A stretch of 64,000 nucleotides of DNA from a virus (IMGVR_UViG_3300031595_000166:93263-157262); one strand, 5' to 3'. Shown: positions 31,928 through 40,459, counted from the first letter of the stretch. Translations and numbers: made by a program. The notes: generated from the letters alone by a model not told the origin.

Positions 31928-33496
31928 TTAGTTGAGAAAACTATACGCGGAATTAGTAAAAAACTCCTGAAAATTTGGATCCAAAACTGATTTTGTAAAA
32001 AACTCTTTTGCTTCTTGAAACTTACCAGTGTCAAAACGATCACCAACTTCGCTTTGAATGATGAGCATTTCTTCATCAATAGTTTTGAGTAGCAGTTCTT
32101 TCGTCAATACCGTGTCATCAATTATACAGTTATGATATAGCCAACTCCAAGTAAGCCCAAAATTAATCTGATATGTCGCTGCGTCTTCCATCAAGTTATA
32201 AATTGCTACTGCTCCAATACCACGCAACCATGATTCAAGATACTGAATTGCTACACGGATATTACTACGAAGACCGCTCATAGTTATAGCACCACGATGA
32301 GGTTCCAGCAACTCTTCTTCGGTAATTACATAATTACAATACCGGTCCATCTGATTATTTTGTGGCATCAACCAGTCGAATACTTGGCGGACAACATTAA
32401 CTAACCCAGGATGTGCAATCCAGGCTGCTGATGCTCCAAGTCTTATTTCACGCATCTTGTCTAATCTAACTTTTTCCATTGCTTCTTCGTTAGCAAGCTT
32501 ATCTCCCTTGACTGGGATCTGTGCCGCCATTCCACCGATAGCCATAATACCACGTTTATGACAAGTCTGAACAAGCAATTTACAATAAGCATTTAGAAAC
32601 GCTTTGTCCATCGTAATCTGTGATCTGTCTGGCAAAATCATATCAGAACGGTTAGAAAACTTCTTGATGAACGAATATACATAATCATACCGAGCCATAT
32701 TCATACCGACGATATAATCTTTCAATGCCCATACCACTTCGTCCATCTCAAACGCTAATGTAATCGTCTCAACTAAAACGGTAGCCTTGATCGTTCCAGT
32801 CTTCAATTTGAACTTTTCCTCAGCAAACCAAAATATATCAGACCACAAGCGAGCCTCTTCCCAATTCTCCATCTTCGGAAGATAGAAGTATGCACTCGTT
32901 CCATTATCCATCAACTCTTTGATGTTATGGTAAAAATACAATCCAAAATCCATCAATGCAGCAGGAATAGGTTCACCGTCAATCGTGAAGTGTTTCTCAA
33001 TCATATGCCAGCCGCGAGGACGAACCATCAACACGGCAGTCTTGTCATTCAACTTGTATTCCTTGGCATCCGTCTTGAATGTAATTGTCTTTCTAACCGC
33101 ATCCATCAAGTTGATCTGACCCTGAACAATGTTACCCCATGTAGGAGAATTACTGTCTTCAAGATCTGCCATGAATACATTAGCACCAGAGTTCAACGCA
33201 TTGATGATCATCTTCCTATCAGTCGGACCAGTGATCTCTACTCGTCTATCTTTCAAGTCTGCTGGAATAGGCGCTGCAATGTATCTCGAATTACGAACCC
33301 ATTCCGTATCCTTTCGGAAGTGTGGAAGCAATCCGACATCGAAGAGACTTTGTTTCACATGTCGAGCGGTAAGTAGTTCTTTTACTCTTGGAGAGAATTG
33401 CTGAACCAATGATGCAATGAACTCTATTGCACCGTTTGTGAATACTCGATTGTGTTTTTCTAAGTCTTTGATGTCGATTTTCATAATTGCCTTCAT
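31928..33496 (-). CDS. aceB: Malate synthase (glyoxylate shunt)
   Basis: 522 residues, close to the 530 of malate synthase A. It condenses glyoxylate with acetyl-CoA to malate. Visible family features: FMADLEDSNSPTW, MVRPRGWHM, LPKMENWEEARLW, the signature VETITLAFEMDEVVWALKD followed by GMNMARYDYVYSFIKK, and AIYNLMEDAATYQIN (catalytic Asp). The usual GLNxGRWDY reads GMNMARYDY, a Gly-to-Ala and Trp-to-Tyr change. The gene is ATGA-coupled to a family M gene upstream (33493-33496). Isocitrate lyase lies 5 kb upstream. Probably active. Confidence 0.94.
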   Translation of the reverse strand: MKAIMKIDIKDLEKHNRVFTNGAIEFIASLVQQFSPRVKELLTARHVKQSLFDVGLLPHFRKDTEWVRNSRYIAAPIPADLKDRRVEITGPTDRKMIINALNSGANVFMADLEDSNSPTWGNIVQGQINLMDAVRKTITFKTDAKEYKLNDKTAVLMVRPRGWHMIEKHFTIDGEPIPAALMDFGLYFYHNIKELMDNGTSAYFYLPKMENWEEARLWSDIFWFAEEKFKLKTGTIKATVLVETITLAFEMDEVVWALKDYIVGMNMARYDYVYSFIKKFSNRSDMILPDRSQITMDKAFLNAYCKLLVQTCHKRGIMAIGGMAAQIPVKGDKLANEEAMEKVRLDKMREIRLGASAAWIAHPGLVNVVRQVFDWLMPQNNQMDRYCNYVITEEELLEPHRGAITMSGLRSNIRVAIQYLESWLRGIGAVAIYNLMEDAATYQINFGLTWSWLYHNCIIDDTVLTKELLLKTIDEEMLIIQSEVGDRFDTGKFQEAKEFFTKSVLDPNFQEFFTNSAYSFLN

Positions 33497-33789
33497 ATCA
33501 GTAGTAGTAATTTTTGCAGGTTTTCTTTTCCATAGATACGTTTGTTATCAAGTTGTGGAATGTGATTACCATTGATATAGTAGTAAGTTCTACCATCAGC
33601 AAGCTCAACAGCAGGTCCGTCTTCTCGATGACATTTGCCATTGAGACACCATTCTTTGTATCCATTAGCATACTCAATAGCAGGACATGTCAATCCCGTT
33701 TCGGGATTGATGTCTTCTCGATGAAGTTTGCCATTGAGATACCAACATTTGGCTCCATTAGCACTGACTTTATATTCAGGCTTACTCAT
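33493..33789 (-). CDS. Family M WYLNGK-repeat protein, tail type 1
   Basis: 98 residues, three repeats with one DINPETGLTCPAIEYA unit. End ENLQKLLLLI, whose stop overlaps the malate synthase ATG. Head MSKPEYKVSANGAKCWY has Tyr in place of the usual Cys. Confidence 0.85.
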   Translation of the reverse strand: MSKPEYKVSANGAKCWYLNGKLHREDINPETGLTCPAIEYANGYKEWCLNGKCHREDGPAVELADGRTYYYINGNHIPQLDNKRIYGKENLQKLLLLI

Positions 33790-34154
33790 ATTAGTATAAG
33801 ATACTTTTGCAGGTTTTCTTTTCCATAAATTCGTTTGTTATCAAGTTGTGGAATGTGTTTATCATTCATCCAGTAGTAAGTTCTACCATCAGCACACTCA
33901 ACGGCAGGACCATCTTCTCGATGGAGCCTGTCATTGACATACCAATATTTGGTTCCATTAGCATGTTCAATGGCAGGTCCATCTTCTCGATGACGTTTGT
34001 CATTGAGATACCAGCATTTGGTTCCATCAGCATTCTCACCAGCAGGTCCGTCTTCCCGATGAAGTTTGCCATTGAGATACCAATGTAAGCTTACGTTTTT
34101 GTAGCGTTCGTAATATGGCTTACCAAGTAGTTTGTTTAGCCAATTCGTAAGCAT
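33786..34154 (-). CDS. Family M WYLNGK-repeat protein, tail type 1
   Basis: 122 residues with the amphipathic head MLTNWLNKLLGKPYYERYKN, four repeats and end ENLQKYLILI. Start overlaps the SPFH stop as TAATG, so it is translated with that membrane protein. Confidence 0.85.
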   Translation of the reverse strand: MLTNWLNKLLGKPYYERYKNVSLHWYLNGKLHREDGPAGENADGTKCWYLNDKRHREDGPAIEHANGTKYWYVNDRLHREDGPAVECADGRTYYWMNDKHIPQLDNKRIYGKENLQKYLILI

Positions 34155-35392
34155 TATGGCTTGGTTGTAATCCCGAGGTCGCGTGCAGCCTTGACTGATA
34201 GCATATCAATCAACCCATTATTGAGACCAGTGGTAGACGAGCCTCCACCCATAACAACATCTGGCGTCTGTCGTTGTGCACCATAAGCTGATGCCCACGC
34301 TTTTTGCGATTCAAGCCAAGCATTCAATCGATCTTGGAAGTTGTTATTAGCACGCAACGCAAGACGTTTAGCATCTGCATCTGCCTTTGCTTCTGCAATC
34401 GTTTGTTGAGCAGCAAGCTTTGCAGTGTCAAGCGACAGTTGTGCAACTTCCTTGTTCTTTTCTGCTTGCGTAACCGCAACTGCTTTCTCTTGTTCTGCTG
34501 CCGTGACTGCCGTTGCTTTCTGAACCTCTTGATCCCACTTCGCTTTTGCAGCGGCAGCCTTACCTTGTTGTTCAACCGTCAATGTATCTTGCTCTGCACG
34601 CTTTGCATTTACAATGCTTTGTTGCACAGCACTGATGGATTCCTGCTGTTGTTTGATTTGTTGTTCAACAACCGGATCATAATCAATTCCGTTGATTGTA
34701 ATGTTGCTCGCGCCCAATGAATACTTCTGAATAGGGCTCTCTTCCTCTCGTTCAACACCATTTGGTGAGCGATCATTAGCCTTTGGCTTGACAATATCAA
34801 CAACCTTCTCTTGACCGGTGATAGGATCAGTAGTTTTGACTTGATCGTGTTCCGTTCGATACACGCCATAGACAATCTGATCCGTAATGTAGTTGATTAG
34901 ATCGGCACGCTTCTCTGCATAACTCTCCCGGGAAGACATAAGTGGACCGGACATATAGACAGACTTGTTTACAACCTGACGAACGAGTTCATGATCGATT
35001 GCTGCCATTGAATGGTAGGTTCGATGAAGTTCAAGCATTTTGTTTGAATCGTTTGGAAGAGAATAACGAAGTGAACCAGAGATGTTTCCATGTCCTCCAT
35101 CATTGAAACGAACTTTGATTGAATCGTCTTCTTCATTGCCCTCGTCTTTCTTTGCGGAGAACCAGAGTTGAGCAGAGCGTTTGTATCGTGTAATGGTTCC
35201 GAAGTTCTGCCAGTGCACGCCCGGAGTATCCCATACATGTAGTTGCCCGCCGATGATGTCTTGCTTGACAACAATCTCATCTGCATTGACAGTCGTCATT
35301 GTATTACCAATGAACAATCCACCAATAACAAGCACGCCAATGCCAAGACCAACTTTGATCCCAAGACCCACGAGATTTGTATCGTTCTTCAT
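34154..35392 (-). CDS. SPFH/band 7 (stomatin-prohibitin) membrane protein
   Basis: 412 residues. One N-terminal span (VGLGIKVGLGIGVLVIGGLF), then an SPFH domain (DEIVVKQDIIGGQLHVWDTP, GVHWQNFGTITRYKRSAQLW, ELVRQVVNKSVYMS). A long Ala/Gln/Lys coiled coil follows (about 255-365) and a Gly/Ser end. Such proteins build ring or cage assemblies on membranes; large phages encode them, possibly to control host proteases or membrane microdomains. The ATG overlaps a small coiled-coil membrane gene upstream. Confidence 0.88.
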   Translation of the reverse strand: MKNDTNLVGLGIKVGLGIGVLVIGGLFIGNTMTTVNADEIVVKQDIIGGQLHVWDTPGVHWQNFGTITRYKRSAQLWFSAKKDEGNEEDDSIKVRFNDGGHGNISGSLRYSLPNDSNKMLELHRTYHSMAAIDHELVRQVVNKSVYMSGPLMSSRESYAEKRADLINYITDQIVYGVYRTEHDQVKTTDPITGQEKVVDIVKPKANDRSPNGVEREEESPIQKYSLGASNITINGIDYDPVVEQQIKQQQESISAVQQSIVNAKRAEQDTLTVEQQGKAAAAKAKWDQEVQKATAVTAAEQEKAVAVTQAEKNKEVAQLSLDTAKLAAQQTIAEAKADADAKRLALRANNNFQDRLNAWLESQKAWASAYGAQRQTPDVVMGGGSSTTGLNNGLIDMLSVKAARDLGITTKP

Positions 35393-35646
35393 TTGTTTTT
35401 CCCTTTATGTTGTTCGTTTTCATCTTCGAGAGCCTCTTTATAGAGAGTCTCGTATAGTTTTTCTGCTTCTTTTTCAAGTCTTGCTGCTTCTAAATCTGCC
35501 TTTGCAGTTTCAAGACGAATCTTTGCTTCTTCAATCCTACTGCGAGCAGTATGTTTGGAAGACTTAGCGAATCGTAGTATTGTATGACCAACACCAGCGA
35601 TTACTCCAAGCGATACCAATAGGAAAATGACGTCTTCAATTAGCAT
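35389..35646 (-). CDS. Small membrane coiled-coil protein next to SPFH
   Basis: 85 residues: MLIEDVIFLLVSLGVIAGVG span, then one charged helix (RIEEAKIRLETAKADLEAAR and on) of about 50 residues. ATGA-coupled to the SPFH gene, suggesting a direct partner of that assembly. Confidence 0.75.
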   Translation of the reverse strand: MLIEDVIFLLVSLGVIAGVGHTILRFAKSSKHTARSRIEEAKIRLETAKADLEAARLEKEAEKLYETLYKEALEDENEQHKGKNK

Positions 35647-35666
35647 AGTATTTACCCAATCATTAC

Positions 35667-36143
35667 TTACATCAAGAGTAGAGCAATGGCAAGTTTTTCT
35701 TTTCCATAGATACGTTTGTTATCAAGTTGTGGAATGTAATTGCCATTGATATAGTAGTAAGTTCTACCATCAGCAAACTCAACAGCAGGTCCATCTTTCC
35801 GATGGAGATTGCCATTGAGATACCATTCTTTGGTTCCATTAGTATACTCAACAGCAGGCATCGTCAATCCCGTTTCGGGATTGATGTCTTCCCGATGAAG
35901 TTTGCCATTGAGATACCACCATTTGAATCCATCAGCATACTCAACAGCAGGTCCGTCGTCCCGATGCAGTATATCGTTTTGCCACCATTCTTTATTGCCA
36001 CCGGGATATTCAACCGCATGCAATGTCAGTCCAGTTTCAGGATCAATCTCATCCCTATGAAGACCCCCAAGACCATTATTGAGACGCCAATACTTGGCTC
36101 CAATAAAATGACCAGTAGTTTCAACTATACATGTAGATTGCAT
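35667..36143 (-). CDS. Family M WYLNGK-repeat protein, tail type 1
   Basis: 158 residues from MQSTCIVETTGHFIGAKYW; the frame before this ATG overlaps a duplicated fragment and is not used. Five repeats, two in long form (HRDEIDPETGLTLHAVEYP, HREDINPETGLTMPAVEYT). End KEKLAIALLLM. Confidence 0.82.
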   Translation of the reverse strand: MQSTCIVETTGHFIGAKYWRLNNGLGGLHRDEIDPETGLTLHAVEYPGGNKEWWQNDILHRDDGPAVEYADGFKWWYLNGKLHREDINPETGLTMPAVEYTNGTKEWYLNGNLHRKDGPAVEFADGRTYYYINGNYIPQLDNKRIYGKEKLAIALLLM

Positions 36144-36151
36144 GAACTCTC

Positions 36152-36175
36152 TTATTGCGAAACGCTGACATCGAA
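36152..36175. repeat. 24-base direct repeat, left copy
   Basis: Identical to 36529-36552. It is a copy of the last codons and stop (FDVSVSQ) of the gene at 36529-36885, lying on the far side of the membrane gene 36179-36517. Confidence 0.9.
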
Positions 36176-36178
36176 AGT

Positions 36179-36517
36179 CTAATTGATATACCAAGCGTGA
36201 ATAAAATACCCAATAACCAATGCTCCACAGCATGCAATAACTTCACGAAGAAGATTTCTTAGGGTTGATTCAAGGAATGAACTACTACTATCATTACTTC
36301 TTGATGTAAGACCCCATGTGAATAACATGACAAGTAGCATCAGTCCGAATGCTATCGCCAACGGAATACGATTAACATTCGCTGCAACAACAACGAACCA
36401 GTTCCATAACTGCATTACAGCGAATGCTCGTACGAATAACACACCGAAAAACAATGCAAGTCCAATGTTGAACCTGTAAAACTTATCAATAAATGAGCTT
36501 AGTTTACCATATAACAT
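36179..36517 (-). CDS. Unknown membrane protein, 112 residues
   Basis: Three hydrophobic segments (LALFFGVLFVRAFAVMQLW, LAIAFGLMLLVMLFTWGL, IACCGALVIGYFIHAWYI). No family recognised. The gene is flanked by a perfect 24-base direct repeat, suggesting it was inserted as a unit. Confidence 0.72.
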   Translation of the reverse strand: MLYGKLSSFIDKFYRFNIGLALFFGVLFVRAFAVMQLWNWFVVVAANVNRIPLAIAFGLMLLVMLFTWGLTSRSNDSSSSFLESTLRNLLREVIACCGALVIGYFIHAWYIN

Positions 36518-36528
36518 TTGCTTATTCT

Positions 36529-36552
36529 TTATTGCGAAACGCTGACATCGAA
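36529..36552. repeat. 24-base direct repeat, right copy
   Basis: This copy is the real 3' end of the secreted-protein gene; the left copy at 36152 is the duplicate. Confidence 0.9.
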
Positions 36553-36885
36553 TGCATCATTGACATTGCCAAAATTGACAAGCCACAACTTGTAAGTATC
36601 ATTGCTTGTGGCATAAAATCCGAACGAACATTTGTTCGCATTGTCCTCTTGAAGATACTTGACAACATATCCCTGACCGTTTGGATTCTTTTGTAGCAGA
36701 GCGCAATCAATATCTCCACCAGCAGATAGACCACGAACATTGATGCTGTAATAATAACCAGCCTTTGCTTGTGGAAGAACAATGATCTTATCATGATCAG
36801 CAGGAATGTTTCCTGCAACGAATGCAACACGCGAAGGTGAATACATTGAACCGAGAGCAAGAGCGACAATGAATGCGTTGAACAT
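36529..36885 (-). CDS. Secreted protein, 118 residues
   Basis: Signal peptide MFNAFIVALALGSMYSPSRV-AFVA, then a beta-rich domain (YYYSINVRGLSAGGDIDC...LWLVNFGNVNDAFDVSVSQ) like small jelly-roll or pre-peptidase C-terminal folds. Two cysteines may form a disulfide. Function unknown. Confidence 0.7.
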   Translation of the reverse strand: MFNAFIVALALGSMYSPSRVAFVAGNIPADHDKIIVLPQAKAGYYYSINVRGLSAGGDIDCALLQKNPNGQGYVVKYLQEDNANKCSFGFYATSNDTYKLWLVNFGNVNDAFDVSVSQ

Positions 36886-36891
36886 TTGAGT

Positions 36892-37035
36892 TTATCCTTT
36901 GATTTGTGCTTTTAGTTCTTCAATTTGTTTGAGTAGATCGTCAATGACTTTGATAGCAGACTTACCGCAACCAAGACAATCGCCAGTATGGCGGTTCATG
37001 CATTCCATCCGAGCGTGCTTGCAATTAGTTGCCAT
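36892..37035 (-). CDS. Short zinc-finger protein, 47 residues
   Basis: CKHARMECMNRHTGDC and LGCGKS supply Cys/His ligands (C5, H7, C12, H16, C20, C23), followed by a helix IDDLLKQIEELKAQIKG. Start overlaps the upstream stop as TAATG. Perhaps a DNA- or protein-binding adaptor. Confidence 0.6.
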   Translation of the reverse strand: MATNCKHARMECMNRHTGDCLGCGKSAIKVIDDLLKQIEELKAQIKG

Positions 37036-37235
37036 TACTTACGCCATTTAGAATCCAATGGAGGCGGAACATATGTCTCTTCATGTTCAACAATTTGTTT
37101 GATCCATTGACACGCTTCGTCAAGCGTTAGTCCTGCTTGCTCGAATACAAGCACGTTATCCTTTTTTACGAACAACCATATTCCGTGATTGCCATGAATA
37201 AAAGAAGTTTCGTAGTGATGTTTTAGGTTCTTCAT
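37035..37235 (-). CDS. Unknown protein, 66 residues
   Basis: MKNLKHHYETSFIHGNHGIW, then LTLDEACQWIKQIVEHEETY. Compact alpha/beta pattern. Coupled to the zinc finger downstream and driven by the promoter at 37245-37273. No family recognised. Confidence 0.7.
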   Translation of the reverse strand: MKNLKHHYETSFIHGNHGIWLFVKKDNVLVFEQAGLTLDEACQWIKQIVEHEETYVPPPLDSKWRK

Positions 37236-37244
37236 GGTGAGTAT

Positions 37245-37273
37245 AATATAAGCACGATCGCGCCGCTTGTCAA
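37245..37273 (-). promoter_or_regulatory. Sigma-70 type promoter
   Basis: TTGACA (37268-37273), 17-base spacer, TATATT (37245-37250), leftward. It overlaps the end of the DUF3307-like gene. Confidence 0.83.
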
Positions 37274-37710
37274 GATGTAGGTAGATGTCGCATAATCATC
37301 CACACCACTGGCAACAAGCAGGTGATATGTGAGATCTGATCTATTGCAATCATCAATATCTTGCCAAGAGGAGTAGATACGAATTGAATGAAACCACCAA
37401 CTGGATCCTCATTCATTTCTGGCGGGCGACGAATGTATTTCGCCCATAAAAATACCAAGTGGTATGTATCCAGATAGAAGTGAGAGAAGAATAGGATACT
37501 AATGCTTGCAAGAAACTCGAACGGACTTACTGTAAGAGCCAACAATGGAACGAAACCAAGCGTATAGATTGCACAATGCTTCGCTCTAATAGCACTGTGA
37601 TTGTGTTTAACCATTGCTTCCGCATGAGATTGGAACAACCAATCAGTGAAGAAGTGTATGAAGATTAGGATTGTTAGAATGCCACCGAAGTTTGCGAGAT
37701 ATTGAATCAT
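37270..37710 (-). CDS. DUF3307-like integral membrane protein
   Basis: 146 residues from MIQYLANFGGILTILIFIHF; start set by the ATGA overlap at 37707-37710. FFTDWLFQSHAEAMVKHN and H-rich FFSHFYLDTYH match the polar H/D motifs within spans of DUF3307 proteins. Four hydrophobic segments. Biochemical role unknown. Confidence 0.75.
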   Translation of the reverse strand: MIQYLANFGGILTILIFIHFFTDWLFQSHAEAMVKHNHSAIRAKHCAIYTLGFVPLLALTVSPFEFLASISILFFSHFYLDTYHLVFLWAKYIRRPPEMNEDPVGGFIQFVSTPLGKILMIAIDQISHITCLLPVVWMIMRHLPTS

Positions 37711-38000
37711 AATAACACCAAGAACTTTGCAAGCTTGTCTGCGTTCCAGTTTGATGATAGTGGAAGATTGAATTGACAATGGAGGAGAACTCCTCTTTTG
37801 GTATTGTAGCAGTAGCAGTGAATCGATTTGCGATCTATATTCCATTCAAGTATGTATAATTTATCCTCTATACGAATGGATAGATGCGCGCAATACCATT
37901 CCGGTGATGTAGCAGTATGTTGAAGGTAAAATACTAAACCGCAATCACATATCCTGGTGTCATTATTAGTAATAGTCTTGTTGCAGTTAGGGCAGATCAT
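37707..38000 (-). CDS. Family Z-like zinc protein with FLVLL tail
   Basis: 97 residues from MICPNCNKTITN; start set by the TAATG overlap with the gene at 38000. CPNC, ICDCGL and YCAHLS are Cys/His sites; the GKY motif is absent, but the protein ends NADKLAKFLVLL like other tailed proteins. Confidence 0.78.
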   Translation of the reverse strand: MICPNCNKTITNNDTRICDCGLVFYLQHTATSPEWYCAHLSIRIEDKLYILEWNIDRKSIHCYCYNTKRGVLLHCQFNLPLSSNWNADKLAKFLVLL

Positions 38001-38476
38001 TATTTCCACCAATACGGAACCGATCTGTTTTTCCATGTTGCAAGTTTTCTCTTCTCGCCAATGTAGTAATTGCGATACGACTCAACAATATCATCAACCT
38101 TATATTGATCTGGCATACACTTTGGAAAATCCGTTAGTCCAATGTTTCGGATTGATACTCTTCTATTGGAATGCTTTATGTTTTCGATTATTGATTGACA
38201 CTTATGGATTTTGTTATAGCGGTATGTATATTCGGAACATAATGCGAGACCAAGTTCTGTTAGCCAATCAAAATTAGCATATGATTTACCAGCCCATATT
38301 GAACACGGATGATTTTGATGTGATGGCTTATAGACGGGCGTATATGATATATCGTTTGCAATGAGAGCGTTGTTGAGGAGTTGAGTTGTTTCAAGGATCA
38401 TCTTGACACAATGACGATCGTTGTGATACGTGGCACAATGTTGAATGTTGTTAGTATCGAGAACGAAGATATTCAT
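38000..38476 (-). CDS. Phage-type conserved protein (pyrimidine-dimer glycosylase-like annotation)
   Basis: 158 residues. MNIFVLDTNNIQHCATYHND, RHCVKMILETTQLLNNAL, the WAGKSYANFDWL segment and FPKCMPDQYKV are typical of a family found widely in phages and sometimes labelled pyrimidine-dimer DNA glycosylase. The enzymatic role is not certain. ATGA-coupled upstream, TAATG-coupled downstream. Confidence 0.72.
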   Translation of the reverse strand: MNIFVLDTNNIQHCATYHNDRHCVKMILETTQLLNNALIANDISYTPVYKPSHQNHPCSIWAGKSYANFDWLTELGLALCSEYTYRYNKIHKCQSIIENIKHSNRRVSIRNIGLTDFPKCMPDQYKVDDIVESYRNYYIGEKRKLATWKNRSVPYWWK

Positions 38477-38913
38477 TTCAACAATTCTCCATTGTGAATA
38501 TCATTTTCAGTGATATCGATGTTGTTGTCCTTGCAGAATGTTAGGAAGTATTCCTTCCAATGAGGATCGTCGTTGGCGTATTTGAGATAGTGTTTTACAT
38601 ACATTGACTTCGGCGCTGAGAGTTCGGACAATGCTTGTAATACGGAGCAAGCATGACTCATTTTGATTGATGTAGTTGTGGTGGTAAATTGGTATTGTGA
38701 TTGTTGAAACTGAACGTTAGGGAGTTGAACGTTAGGAATCGTAATAGTGAAACTGGGTTGTATTCCAAGTGCAGAAAATAACTCCATGCTTTCTTTGTGT
38801 TTCTTTTCAATCTTTGCCATGGCGCGCTTATGATCTTTGTATAAGAAAAAGACGCCGAATGCAACTATTGATAGTCCAAGAGTGGCTGTAATTAGTGTTG
38901 GAATGAGATGCAT
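38473..38913 (-). CDS. Membrane-anchored protein, 146 residues
   Basis: An N-terminal span (LITATLGLSIVAFGVFFLY), a charged helix KDHKRAMAKIEKKHKESMEL, a Gln/Thr-rich linker and a soluble C-terminal part (KYANDDPHWKEYFLTFCKDN). No family recognised. ATGA-coupled to the conserved phage-type gene. Confidence 0.7.
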   Translation of the reverse strand: MHLIPTLITATLGLSIVAFGVFFLYKDHKRAMAKIEKKHKESMELFSALGIQPSFTITIPNVQLPNVQFQQSQYQFTTTTTSIKMSHACSVLQALSELSAPKSMYVKHYLKYANDDPHWKEYFLTFCKDNNIDITENDIHNGELLK

Positions 38914-38919
38914 TTGCTT

Positions 38920-40137
38920 TTAGAATTGATGCGCTTCGGTGCTGTTGGCTAGGGCGGCAGTATTCCCGTGCCCATCAACAATCTGTTGAATGTCATCCCA
39001 GTATCCCGTTCCTACGAACGACTGATGTTTCACCGCAGTATAACCTTTGGTTGCTTGCCAGTCAAGCGCTTCTTGTTGAAGACGAACGAACGCTGTCATT
39101 CCTTCTGTTTGATATGCGTTAGCAAGTTTATACGATGATAGGTTGTTAGAATGAAAACTTGCAAGCGTTATGAAGTTAAAACGAAAACCTAACTCACCAA
39201 GTTTATCCTGAAACTCCGCAATCTCTTTATCAGATAGATGGCGTTTCCAGTTGAATGAAGGACTGCAATTATAAAATAGCAACTTGTCCTTAGCATGCTC
39301 ATGAACACCATGAGCGAATGCTGCCGCTTCACCTAAATCTGGCTTATCCGTTTCCATCCAAACTGCGTCGGATACACTTGCAAAACTCAACGCACGAGCA
39401 ACACTTCGCTCAACTGGATCACCTTTCAGTTCATAAAATCCATCATCCGTTCTCTTATCGAAGTTGATGAACCTATGATCTTGTGGGTCAGCGTCCGACA
39501 TAACATATTTCGATCCATTGATGTCTGTTCTGGCTACAATTAGAACCGGAACATTACACACATCGCTTGCAAGTCTCGCGCTAATCAATCGTTTTACATG
39601 CGCGCTTGTTGGAACAACGCAGCGTCCGCTCATATGTCCGCACTTTTTTTCATGCAGATCTTCAATATGAAGGCACGATGCTCCGCTCTCAATCATGTTG
39701 CGCATAAGCAAGTAGGTATTCTTTATAGTCGAAAATCCATTATCCATATCTGCAATGATAGGAACAAGCCAATTCCTCTTTGCTCCACCAGATGAATGCT
39801 CATATCGATCGGCAGCAAGCAATGCTGAGTTGAGTTCTTTTACCAAGTTAGGAACGCTCTCAGAATTATATAAGCCCATATCTGGCAATAACTGACGAGC
39901 ACTTGTCTGCCAACCACTACAATATAGTGTAGTGGCACCTGCTAACACCATCTCTATTGCTTGATTACCATCCATGCATCCTAATGATCGAAGCGGATTA
40001 GGATCAGTGTTAAAAAGATCCCATAGTCGATTGGATCCAAGGCGGGATATCGTATAATCAATATTATAACTACCACGAAGACGCTTTACATCCTCTGGTG
40101 AATAAGCACGGAATGGATTTGGCTCATACTTTGGCAT
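38920..40137 (-). CDS. aceA: Isocitrate lyase (glyoxylate shunt)
   Basis: 405 residues from MPKYEPNPFRAYSPEDV, start chosen for its GGGAG site; the earlier frame overlaps the previous gene. It splits isocitrate to glyoxylate and succinate. HIEDLHEKKCGHMSGR contains the KKCGH signature with catalytic C166; IIADMDNGFS and IVARTDINGSKYV are metal/substrate loops; the end NSTEAHQF resembles the bacterial GSTEESQF. Slightly shorter than the usual 430. With malate synthase at 31928 it completes the shunt. Confidence 0.95.
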   Translation of the reverse strand: MPKYEPNPFRAYSPEDVKRLRGSYNIDYTISRLGSNRLWDLFNTDPNPLRSLGCMDGNQAIEMVLAGATTLYCSGWQTSARQLLPDMGLYNSESVPNLVKELNSALLAADRYEHSSGGAKRNWLVPIIADMDNGFSTIKNTYLLMRNMIESGASCLHIEDLHEKKCGHMSGRCVVPTSAHVKRLISARLASDVCNVPVLIVARTDINGSKYVMSDADPQDHRFINFDKRTDDGFYELKGDPVERSVARALSFASVSDAVWMETDKPDLGEAAAFAHGVHEHAKDKLLFYNCSPSFNWKRHLSDKEIAEFQDKLGELGFRFNFITLASFHSNNLSSYKLANAYQTEGMTAFVRLQQEALDWQATKGYTAVKHQSFVGTGYWDDIQQIVDGHGNTAALANSTEAHQF

Positions 40138-40150
40138 CTTACAACTCCCT

Positions 40151-40459
40151 TTATTCCTGAGGTTCTTCCTCATCATCTTCATGGACTTCTTTTACACAAC
40201 AATCTTTACTACCACAACTATCACAATAATGATTAGTATAATCAGGGTGATTGTAATTCCAGATTATCTTTCCAATTACAATTGGAATAATACCAATCAA
40301 CCACAGCATAACGATTGTCATTTCAAACAATCTTCCATATTCCGGCGCCTTGTAATACACCAATCCAGCCATCCAGAATACAATCAATGTCATCATCACT
40401 CTGTGTCTTACGAGGATATTCTTTCTAAGCCAGACATCAACGGGGTATTCTTGCCGCAT
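40151..40459 (-). CDS. Two-span membrane protein with cysteine-rich end
   Basis: 102 residues. Two spans (MMTLIVFWMAGLVYY and MTIVMLWLIGIIPIVIGKII), then HYCDSCGSKDCCVKEVHED, a possible cytoplasmic metal site. Lies 13 bases before isocitrate lyase. No family recognised. Confidence 0.7.
   Translation of the reverse strand: MRQEYPVDVWLRKNILVRHRVMMTLIVFWMAGLVYYKAPEYGRLFEMTIVMLWLIGIIPIVIGKIIWNYNHPDYTNHYCDSCGSKDCCVKEVHEDDEEEPQE

Noticed and set aside
36179-36552. Insertion sequence between the 24-base repeats
   Set aside because: The enclosed 112-residue protein is a membrane protein without trans­posase motifs, there are no terminal inverted repeats, and 24 bases is long for a target duplication.
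37710-37845. Extended start of the DUF3307-like protein
   Set aside because: The extra 45 residues are polar, overlap the zinc-type gene and contain a chance leucine run; the ATGA-coupled internal ATG fits the family start.
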